Of a stretch of 64,000 nt of DNA, positions 36,350 through 45,419 are shown one piece after another. The position numbers and the translations under genes were made by a program. Numbering within the stretch: the stretch's first letter is position 1; each line of letters starts with the position of its first letter. The notes under the pieces were generated by a model. It searched no databases, had not been told where the DNA came from, and saw nothing but the letters and a program-made list of their open reading frames with translations. The DNA comes from Rheum nobile. Taxonomy: Eukaryota > Streptophyta > Magnoliopsida > Caryophyllales > Polygonaceae. The DNA is taken from assembly GCA_027886185.1 (NCBI GenBank), contig WOAB01000110.1:496001-560000 (forward strand), given 5' to 3'.

Positions 36350-36940
36350 AGGAAATGCCAACTAGTTAAACAAAGAAGCATGATATCACATGCTATGCTT
36401 TGCAGAAGCAATCAATTGCTTTCTCTGCATGACTCTACACCACATGAAATTATAGAAAATGCCAACTAGTTAAAGCATCTCTATGCTTAGTAAAAAAAAC
36501 AAAGAAGCATGGTATCACATGCTATGCTTTGCAGAAGCAATCAATTGCTTTCTCTGCATGACTCTACACCACATGAAATTATAGAAAATGCCAACTAGTT
36601 AAAGCATCTCTATGCTTAGTAAAAAAACAAAGAAGCATGGTATCACATGCTATGCTTTACAGAAGCAATCAATTGCTTTCTCTGCATGACTCTACACCAC
36701 ATGAAATTATAGAAAATGTCAACTAGTTAAAGCATCTCTATGCTTAGTAAAAAAAACAAAGAAGCATGGTATCACATGCTATGCTTTGCAGAAGCAATCA
36801 ATTGCTTTCTCTGCATGACTCTACACCACATGAAATTATAGAAAATGCCAACTAGTTAAAGCATCTCTATGCTTAGTAAAAAAAACAAAGAAGCATGGTA
36901 TCACATGCTATGCTTTGCAGAAGCAATCAATTGCTATTTA
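36350..36940. repeat. 129-bp tandem array upstream of the Harbinger transposase
   Basis: A unit containing aactagttaaagcatctcta and gaagcatggtatcacatgct repeats about 4.5 times, with unit starts near 36360, 36464, 36593, 36721 and 36850. The first spacing is shorter (104 bp) because one segment is missing. Copies are nearly identical. The array lies immediately 5' of the transposase on its coding strand, the place of its promoter. Confidence 0.92.
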
Positions 36941-37122
36941 TTTTATTTAAACCCCTAATAATAATAATAAAATGATTTATTTTCACTTCCTTAAACCTAT
37001 AATACAAAAAAATATATTTAATTCTACCAAATATATCCAAAATGGATGTCTATGGATAGAGAAAAATATAATTAGAATTATGGTATTTTTTTTAAAACAC
37101 ACCAATTTTAAAAATAAAATAA

Positions 37123-37300
37123 AGGACGGCCAGGAACAAATCCTGGCCGTCCATAACGTGCCACGCGGTGCCCATCGGGCGCGCTAGCGCCCGCCAATGA
37201 AATGGCGCCGCGTGGCACTGCCCCCCCAGCCTTTGATAAGGCTGTGTTTGCTCCCAGCCCCAAAACGGCGTCGTTTTGCTCTTAACGGAGGCAAAAAAAA
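37123..37300. repeat. GC-rich nested hairpins inside the Harbinger element
   Basis: ggacggccagga and tcctggccgtcc form a perfect 12-bp stem around acaaa. gggcgcgctagcgccc is palindromic. gtgccacgcgg recurs inverted as ccgcgtggcac. The role is unknown. Confidence 0.7.
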
Positions 37301-37457
37301 ATTATGCGCCAAACACGCCTTATGTCTTATACCCATGGGACGGTCTCATGAAATAGCTGAATCTGGGGACTCTTTCAGGGTCTTATAGCTTCATTTGATT
37401 ATTAAATAAAAAAATTCTATGAGACCCATCTAAGAGCCCCCGTTAAAAATGCTCTAA

Positions 37458-37790
37458 GGACAAGCAGATCTTAAGGAAGCAATTTCATTAATATAAAAAA
37501 ATTAACGCACTCACGGTTTCAATTGAAATCAGGGAAGGGGAGAATTTTCGGGCAATGGAGATTATCAATTATCCATGCTTATTGGCCTCTGTCAACAAGC
37601 GCTCTTTGCACAATAGTCACCACGACCTTAATTCTCAGCCGCCAATTGCCTCGTCGCCTAATACTAGGGTTGGCAAGTAAATGTCGGAGCGGAGGAGGAG
37701 TCGTATGATGCTTATTTGTGTGAGAGAAATCTTAGGACCTTCTTTGCAATTTTGAGAAAATAAAAGGACTATTTCACAAACTAACAATCT
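37458..37790. other. Intergenic sequence
   Basis: No recognisable feature. Some segments (about 37540-37700) have gene-like composition, but there is no supported frame. Confidence 0.35.
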
Positions 37791-37793
37791 TAG

Positions 37794-38380
37794 GCTCCGT
37801 TCGGAAAAACGTTTTTGAGATTAACGGAGCTTAATTTTTTTTTTAATCTAGTCAATGAGTGTTCGGTAAAAAAATATCAATCTAGCTTAGGGAGCTTATA
37901 GTAGATTAATAAGGTTAACTTTTCCATTTTTTTTAACGATCCTTAGGATTTTTGACCCCTTAAGGGGGGGTCAAATTGCAAGTTTGGACTCCTAATTAAA
38001 TAAATTAGCTCATTGACCCCCTAAGCCTTCAAAAACGCCTAAACCCTAAAAAAACACTTCCACCCCCCTTTGGGCCATATGTGTAGTAATAGGGGGTCAT
38101 ACTTGCAATTTTGGAAAAAATGGGCCTAAACTTGCTATTTTTTTCCTTAAGGGACCCTTCGCGCCCAATTTTCTCTTTTTTTAATGTGACCCCCCTAGAT
38201 TGTTGAAGGTTAACAAGCTGAATTTTACATTTATCTCATTTCAGCTTGTAATACCGAACACCAACTATAATTTTTAAATAATTAAGCTAATAAATTCAGC
38301 TCCAGCCTCAGCTAGTCATTCAGCTTCAACTACTTATTCAGCTCCAGCTCCCATTTCAGCTGAATTTACCGAACAAAACC
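37794..38380. mobile_element. Tourist-like MITE, family A copy 1, with a nested insertion
   Basis: The element runs ggctccgttcgg ... ccgaacaaaacc and is flanked by TTA (37791-37793 and 38381-38383). It matches the copy at 53079-53400 along its length, except for about 240 bp (roughly 37946-38186) absent from that copy and containing ccccttaagggggg-type sequence. Confidence 0.8.
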
Positions 38381-38499
38381 TTATATATGATGTGCGATTA
38401 GGAAAAATCACAAGTGCACTGAGATTGAACGAATTTTAATTAATAATTGTGTCTTACCCATGCCATTCTATTTATGAATCATTTACGTTTATTACCGAG

Positions 38500-38760
38500 G
38501 GCGTTATATACACGCATTTTTCGAGCTTTTCGCACGCAGTTTAGTGCGCCACAATATGGCGTGCATGTTTGATGCGCCAAAATATGGCATGGAGAGGGCA
38601 AAACAGTAAGAAAGCGGCAAAAGGGCATGAAGTCCATGCGCCATAATATGGCGTGTGATGCTTCTCTTGATGGCGCGCGAACTGGTATGCCATAATGTGG
38701 CGTGTGAGATTAAGCCGTTTGAAAAAACAACCGTTGGATGCGCCAGATGTTGGCGTGCAA
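38500..38760. repeat. Left subterminal array of CGCCA/TGGCG dyads
   Basis: Near-palindromes of 16-19 bp such as gcgccacaatatggcgtgc, gcgccaaaatatggcatg, gcgccataatatggcgtg and tgccataatgtggcgtg occur about every 40-80 bp. They may be transposase-binding sites; this is inference. Confidence 0.75.
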
Positions 38761-38841
38761 AACGAGCAGATTTTCCAATGGCTAAATCTCACCCTATAAG
38801 CATCCGAATTGAACTCCATATCCAAAACACCCTTATCAAAA
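38690..38841 (+). promoter_or_regulatory. Promoter-like module of the MULE transposase gene
   Basis: gattaagccgtttgaaaaaa, a CGCCA/TGGCG dyad, gctaaatctcaccctataag (TATA-like) and catatccaaaaca lead up to ATG 38842. The same order and sequence recurs at 42885-43020 ahead of the B3 gene. Confidence 0.65.
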
Positions 38842-41800
38842 ATGTCTCATACTAGTTTAGATGATGCTTTGCACTTGAGCGGAGAAGATGACGATTGGGA
38901 CTCGACCGACAATTTCGTGGTTAGTGTTTAATATATTGTAGGTGTAAGAAAAAAAGTTTTAATGTGCCTTTAGAAATTATATTTAGAAAGTTTTAAAGTA
39001 GGATATGTGCCTTTAGAAAGTTTTAAAGTATGATATGTGCCTTTAGAAAGTTGTAAAGTAGGATATGTGCCTTTAGAAATTATAATGGAGATTTTCTAAA
39101 TCATTCCTGATCAAACATGTATAGGGGAGAGACTTTGGAGATGTATTTCGTACTAGCCTAATGTGGGATAGTCGCCAAGATTTGGCTGATTGGGCTAGGC
39201 AGAAGGCAAAAGATTTGATGATTGTTCTAGTCACTCGTAACTCAAATGAGATAATGATTAGTTTGACTTGTGAGCAGTACGGTAAATATAGATCGGGAAG
39301 ACCAAAAGTTAATGAAAAAGATCCGGAAAAGAGAGTTGAGATTATTCGTAAAACCAAATCGAGGAAGAGCGGATGCAAATTTGAGTTGTATGGGGTTCGG
39401 TTGAAGAAAACGCCATGGTCGACTACTCATAAATGGATCTTGGATGTGATAGAAGGTCGCCACAACCATGCACTTCAGACTAGCTTCATTGGGCATCCAT
39501 ACATGGGTAGAATGACCCCCGATTAGCAGCTCGTGGTTAAGAGTTTGGGCGAACATTTCATGGGGCCGAAAAATATTGTTTCGTATTTGAGGACTTTCTT
39601 TCCCGGCAATGTAACATCCATGAAGCAGGTTGCAAACTATTTGGAAAAGATCCAGTACGAGGATCGTGGTGAATTGACGGTTACCCAGTGGATGCTAAAT
39701 TTTTTGAAAGAAAATAACTACGTAGTTCGTCCTCTGAGGAAGAAGTCAATGAGTGAGGTGGATATCCTATTTTTTGCTCATCCGGACTCCCAACACTTGT
39801 TGAAGATGTTCCCACATATGGTAGTTATCGACGCCACCTACAAGACAAATAGGTATGCATTACATTTTAATATAATAGTAGATTTATCTATGTACTTAAT
39901 TTTGGTTCTTTATTATTAATGAACAATATTTTATCTTCTGTACAGGTATGATATGCCATTGGTGGAAATTGTTGGTTTTACTTGCACTCACAAGACGTTC
40001 AACATTGCATACGCATTTACCCGAGGGGAAAAGGTTATGCATTACAAGTTCATCATGAAACATCTTCGGCAATTGTTTGAAGAGTTGGGAGTAATGCCTG
40101 CGGTTATAATGACTGATCGAGAAAAGTCCATCATCAAAGCAATTCATATAGTCTTTGAAGGGAAAGTACAACACCTTTTGTGCTGGGTGCATATTAAACA
40201 CAACACCGAGGCATATGTCTCCCCAATCTTGAAAAACAGTGAGAAAGTGAAGAACTTTGCAGGCCAATGCTGGGGACTTTGGTGTTCAACCACTGAAGAA
40301 AGCTACGAAGAGAGGCTAGACAGATTGAGAAAATTGTGGCATAATGGGCTCGTTGGGTACGTTGAGAGGGAGTGGCTCATTCCATACAAGGAAAACATAG
40401 TAAGAGCATGGACGGATCGTCATCTTCACTTCTTCACGCAGACTTCAAACAGGTATCCCTTAACCAATGTTTAGTTGATTAATATTGTGTCTCATGAAAG
40501 TGTTATAAGACGAGTCCTTTTACCGGTTTTGATAGGGTTGAGGGTATGCATAAGGTGTTGAAGGACATTTTGCGTTCTAGCAGAGGTGGCTTTAATAGAG
40601 TGTCTGTGAGGATCCACCATGCTGTCACAATTCAAATTGAGCAGGTGAGGGCGAGCATGGAGATGTCAAGGACGACACGACCAACGTTTTTTGATGAAAA
40701 CGTTGCGCCAGAAGTAAGAATGGCGTTTGCAAGGTTATTCTACAAAGTATCGAACATGTGCTTCGATTTGTTGTTGGGCATGTATGATCAGATAGTGAAG
40801 GAGGAATATTCTGAAGATTGCATTGATCAGTGGGTGCGAGATTGCTTTGGCCTGCCGTGTGTCCACAGAGTTGCAAATGCCATCATTACGGTGACCCCAA
40901 TCGTGCCGGATGAAGTACACGACTTCTGGAAGCAACTGGTATGGGAAGGGACTCCAACAATAAATGTGCCCACTCAGGACAATGTACAAATGTGACATTC
41001 AGAGTTGAAGTTGCGTCACATGTATTCGAGGTTGGAGAAAAAGGATTTAGGGCGAGACACATTATACCAACTAGGTGAGTTATATTATGACTTGGAGTTT
41101 CCGCATGAAAGTACGTTGAAGGAGCCGACATGGATCGTTGCAAAAGGAAGGCCAAAGGGTTCCACGAAGTATGATACCACGAGACAGCCGAGCTTGTTTG
41201 AGCACAGAAGGGACGAGTTGGGGGAGTATGAGAAGGAGAAGGCAAAGCAGAAGGAGAAGACCAATGGGAGCCAAGGTAGAGGTCGGGGTCGCCCTAGAAA
41301 GGAACCAAGTGCAGCTTCGACCGACATTGGGAGTCAATCCCAACCCGAATGGTTCGGGTCGCAGTTCGATGAACAACCCATGGTTCATATGGGGGTGAAC
41401 TTTGGGGTTAAGAATGTGGATTACTTTTGGTATTCGTACATTAAAGGGGCTAGAGAAGTACGTCCAGACGGACACTGTGGGTACCGGACCCTAGATGTAT
41501 TGTTGGGCATGGAAGAGCATGAGTACACCAAAGTTCGACATCAGCTGGTGGCAGAGTTATTTGACAACCCAGATGTATACATGCCAATACTTCCTAGACT
41601 ACGGCCAGGGTTGTCCTATGAGGATCTTATGTTTCAAGTGAACTATATCATCAGTCCTTGCTCATCGGACTACTGGCTTGATATGCCCCTGATTGGTTTA
41701 GTGTTTGCCACCGCTTATCAAGTTGTGTTGGCCTTCTTGTCCTAGGATGGTCCGTGCTTGTGCTTACCAATGAAGGCGTCTGACACAAGCCTCGGTCCTC

Positions 41801-42035
41801 CAAAGAAGATATTGGCGATGGTCCACGTGGGGAACCAGGACCACTTCATATCGGTAAAGCTTATTGTTTCTAAACTATTTGATGTAAATGCTCATTTGTT
41901 TAGTATAATTAGGGTTCATTATTGTGTTTGTAGGTGTGGCTGAAGGATGGCTTTCCACTACCCACCCCCCCCCCCTCCGTACGCCTGGCGCAACTACAGG
42001 GACCAAAGCGTCAATGGTTGGGATGCTACACTTGA
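38842..42035 (+). pseudogene. MULE transposase fused to an OTU cysteine-protease domain, five exons, three in-frame stops
   Basis: Exons 38842-38919, 39125-39852, 39946-40452, 40536-41853 and 41934-42035 join at GT-AG sites to 911 codons in a single frame. In order: a FAR1/GCM1-like DNA-binding region (about 40-146, ending HNHAL), the MULE DDE core (VVIDATYK D262, MTDREKS D326, SNRVEGMH E440), a SWIM-like finger (CFGLPCVH, about 541-548), an AT-hook (GRGRGRPRK, about 685) and an OTU domain (RPDGHCGYR, D749 and C752, with H874 in NQDHFIS). Stops at TAG 39524, TGA 40993 and TAG 41743 interrupt it, with no frameshift. The transposase would move the element. OTU enzymes cleave ubiquitin-type chains, and the catalytic triad is recognisable. 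The 3' end near an 8-13 C run (about 41965) is uncertain. Confidence 0.9.
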
Positions 42036-42738
42036 GTCGAGCTTTAGAGTGTTTCGAGAATACCGCACCGGATATAATCGTCCACCTAATCCTCCAGTTT
42101 AGTTTATTCACCTTTGTATTAATCTATTAGGGGAGGGCTACCCCTATTGTGTAGCCCAACTTGTATTAATCTTTATACGAACAATACAAAATGATCATCA
42201 ACCTACGATGTACATCATTTAATACAAAATGATCATCAACCTACGATGTACATCATTTAATACAAATTGATGAACGTTCGCTTCATATGATATCTCTGCT
42301 TTGCTAAATTTGTTTGCTCCCTACAAAGGTTGATAGTACATAAACAACATTACACAAAAGATACGATATTAATCACCTACGATGTACATCATTTAATAGT
42401 TTGAAGTTATACCTATGAATGTTATCAAGATCTTTAACAAGATCTTGATTTTCCTTAACAAGATCTTGTTTTTCCTTCCATTGTTGTCGAATAACCGCGT
42501 GTGCCCTGTCCTCGTACATTGGATCAATCCACTCCCTGAAACGACACCCCACTTCTGGGCATCCCCAATACCTCCTGCCGTAGTTCCACTGTAAATCCCA
42601 AGTTCAGACAACGGCTTTCAAATTACAGTAGCATAGCCTATCTGTGTTTGTTGATGATTTGGATGAAGATGCCATTATTTGTTGTAGTGTTTGATTTCCT
42701 CAATACCTATTTCCGTAGTTCCACTACGTTTTTTTGTA

Positions 42739-42990
42739 TTCAGATACTTATAGGGTGAGATTTAGCCGTTGTAAATTCTACCCGTTATGCACGCCAAAAT
42801 CAGACGCATGAAACAGTCATTTTTTCAAACGGTTAAATCTCACACGCCATATAATGGCGCGGAACTATACGCCAAATATTGGCGTGCAGGATTTAGCCGT
42901 TTGAAAAAACGACCGTTATATGCGCCTGATTTTGGCGTGCATAACGGGCAGAATTTACAACGGCTAAATCTCACCCTATAAGTATCCGAA
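42739..42990. repeat. Internal inverted repeat upstream of the B3 gene
   Basis: The left arm (42739-42845, starting cagatacttatagggtgaga) and right arm (about 42890-42990) are near reverse complements around a CGCCA/TGGCG-rich centre (acgccaaatattggcgtgc). The right arm is also homologous to the transposase promoter module. Confidence 0.8.
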
Positions 42991-43070
42991 TTGGTGTGCC
43001 ATATTTCCATATCCAAAACATCCTTGTGATTTCATATTTCAGATTCGGGATATCAAGGTCGTTGCAAAGT

Positions 43071-43606
43071 ATGGCTTCGTCGTCCAGAAATGTTATAGTA
43101 ATCAGCGATAGTTCGACATCAGCTGATAGTTCGACATCAGCTGATAGCTCATATTCCTCTGATGATGCTGGAGATGTTGTAAATTCAGTATTAGAAAGAG
43201 TTGAAGCTATGCGATGTGATCCTCGGATTTCATTCATCGTCGTATTAAATCAAACAAATGTCTATCCAGAATATCGTCTGGTAGGCACTGCATCCTTCAT
43301 ATTATAAATTTATGATTCTGATTTGATCATAATATCAACTTTAAATGCACTTACTGATATGCATAGCATCCCGAGGGAGCATGCTTTGAGATTCTTGAGT
43401 TCTGCAGCAACAACGGAAGTCACCCTAGATTGTGGTCGTTCTAATATGCATGTGTGTATCGCAACGAGTGGGAATCGATACAGATTTGGCAACGATTGGC
43501 GGGATTTTGTAAGAAGCCATAGATTCGAAACTAACGATGTATTATTGTTTGAAATTATCCATCGGCGCCCCCAAGTTGTATACCACGTTAGGGTATTCAA
43601 AGCTTA
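43071..43606 (+). pseudogene. B3-domain (REM-like) DNA-binding gene carried in the MULE
   Basis: ATG 43071 opens a Ser/Asp-rich leader with a duplicated SADSSTSADSS-type repeat and then the first B3 strand (RISFIVVLNQTNVYPEYRL). After a break the same domain resumes (IPREHALRFLSSAATTEV ... GNDWRDFVRSHRFETNDVLLF ... YHVRVFKA) and ends at TAG 43604-43606. The obvious gtaggc ... gcatag intron (about 43280-43365) leaves the frame off by one, so either the junction differs or the gene is damaged. B3 domains bind DNA in plant nuclei. The promoter is shared in sequence with the transposase gene, which suggests both belong to the same element. Confidence 0.7.
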
Positions 43607-43689
43607 GGGATATTATGTTTTCGGGATTAGGAATATTATATTTTCCGCTTTTATATATGTATTTTTCGGCTGACATGTACTAGTACGCA

Positions 43690-44925
43690 TTTAATATTAT
43701 ATTCATTAAATATGGATGAAAAACGCATGAATTGGCCCAATAGTACAAAACTGAAAAAATGATTATAGAAGAAACGGATGAAAAACTAAAAAAATGAAAA
43801 ATTGGGCCCAAATAGGCCCAATAGGAAGGATTATAGAAGAAATTGGTGAAAAACTGAAAAAACAAAAAATTGGCCCCAAATAGGCAAAATAGGAAGGATT
43901 ATAGAAGAAACGGGTGAAAACTGAAAAAACAAAAAATTGGGCCGAAATAGGCCAAATAGGAAGGATTATAGAAGAAACGGATGAAAAACTGAAAAACGAA
44001 AAATTGGCCCCAAATAGGCCCAATAGAAAGGATTATAGAAGAAACGGGTGAAAAACTAAAAAAACGAAAAATTGGCCCCAAATAGGCCCAATAGGAAGGA
44101 TTATAGAAGAAACGGGTGAAAAACTAAAAAACAGAAAATTGGCCCCAAATAGGCCCAATAGGAAGGATTGTAGAAGAAACGGGTGAAAAACTGAAAAAAC
44201 GGAAAATTGGCCCCAAATAGGCCCAATAGGAAGGATTATAGAAGAAACGGGTGAAAAACTGAAAAACGAAAAATTGGCCCCAAATAGGCCCAATAGGAAG
44301 GATTATAGAAGAAACGGGTGAAAAACTGAAAAACGAAAAATTGGCCCCAAATAGGCCCAATGGGAAGGATTATAGAAGAAACGGGTGAAAAACTGAAAAA
44401 TTGGGCCGAAATAGGCCCAATAGGAAGGATTATAGAAGAAACGGGTGAAAAACTGACAAACGAAAAATTGGCCCCAAATAGGAAGGATTATAGAAGAAAC
44501 GGGTGAAAAACTGAAAAAAAAACAAAAATTGGCCCCAAATAGGCCCAATAGGAAGGATTATAGAAGAAACATGTGAAAAATTGAAAAACGAAAAATTGGC
44601 CCCAAATAGGCCCAATAGGAAGGATTTTAGAAGAAATGGGTGAAAAACTGAAAAAGCGAAAAATTGGCCCCAAATAGGCCCAATAGGAAGGTTTATAGAA
44701 GAAACGGGTGAAAAATTGAAAAATTGGCCCCAAATAGGCCAAATAGGAAGGATTATAGAAGAAACGGGTAAAAAATTGAAAAAATGAAAAATTGGGCCCA
44801 AATAGGAAGGATTATAAAAGAAACGGGTGAAAAACTGAAAAAACGGAAATTTTGCCCCAAATAGGCCAAATAGGAAGGATTATAGAAGAAACGGGTGAAA
44901 AACTGAAAAAATAAAAAAATTCCTT
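43690..44925. repeat. Tandem array, about 66-bp unit
   Basis: A unit of the form aggaaggattatagaagaaa, cgggtgaaaaactgaaaaa, ttggccccaaataggcccaa repeats about 18 times, with some units shortened. Minus-strand frames through it look like proteins with a repeated SPVSSIILPIGPIWGQF-type peptide, but this is a by-product of the repeat. Confidence 0.93.
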
Positions 44926-45412
44926 TATATTTCATGTGATATGTTTATATACTATAGTTTCCTTTATATTTCATGTGATATATGTTTATACATTATAGTT
45001 TTCTTTATATTTCATGTGATAATACTTATATACTATAGTTTCTTTTATATTTCATGTGATATATGTTTATATAGTATAGTTTCCTTTATATTTCATGTGA
45101 TATATGTTTATATACTATAGTTTCCTTTATATTTCATGTGATATATGTTTATATACTATAGTTTCCTTTATATTTCATGTGATAATACTTATATAATATA
45201 GTTTCCTTTATATTTCATGTGATATATGTTTATATACTATAGTTTCCTTTATATTTCATGTGATATATATTTATATACTATAGTTTCATTTATATTTCAT
45301 GTGATATATGATTATATACTATAGTTTCCTTTATATTTCATATGATATATGATTATATACTATAGTTTCCTTTATATTTCATGTGATATATGATTATATA
45401 CTATAGTTTTCT
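44926..45412. repeat. Tandem array, about 41-bp unit
   Basis: tttcctttatatttcatgtg followed by atatatgtttatatactata repeats about 12 times. It directly adjoins the 66-bp array and fills the space between the 3' ends of the convergent B3 and PMD genes. Confidence 0.93.
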
Positions 45413-45419
45413 TTCTAAT

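Larger units (their letters stand above)
34460..37454. mobile_element. PIF/Harbinger transposon, 3.0 kb
   Basis: TAA is duplicated at 34457-34459 and 37455-37457. TIRs start gggcatctttaatggagtcc on the left and gagcatttttaacgggggct on the inverted right. The element contains one transposase gene (-), a 129-bp tandem array and a GC-rich hairpin region. The Myb-like second gene that autonomous Harbingers usually carry was not seen. Confidence 0.92.

Noticed and set aside
43680..44935. Many minus-strand frames with repeated SPVSSIILPIGPIWGQF-like peptides, resembling a membrane or repeat protein
   Set aside because: They arise from a non-coding 66-bp tandem array that happens to lack stops in several frames. 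Several frames of the same strand read alike and there is no start, splice or domain support.
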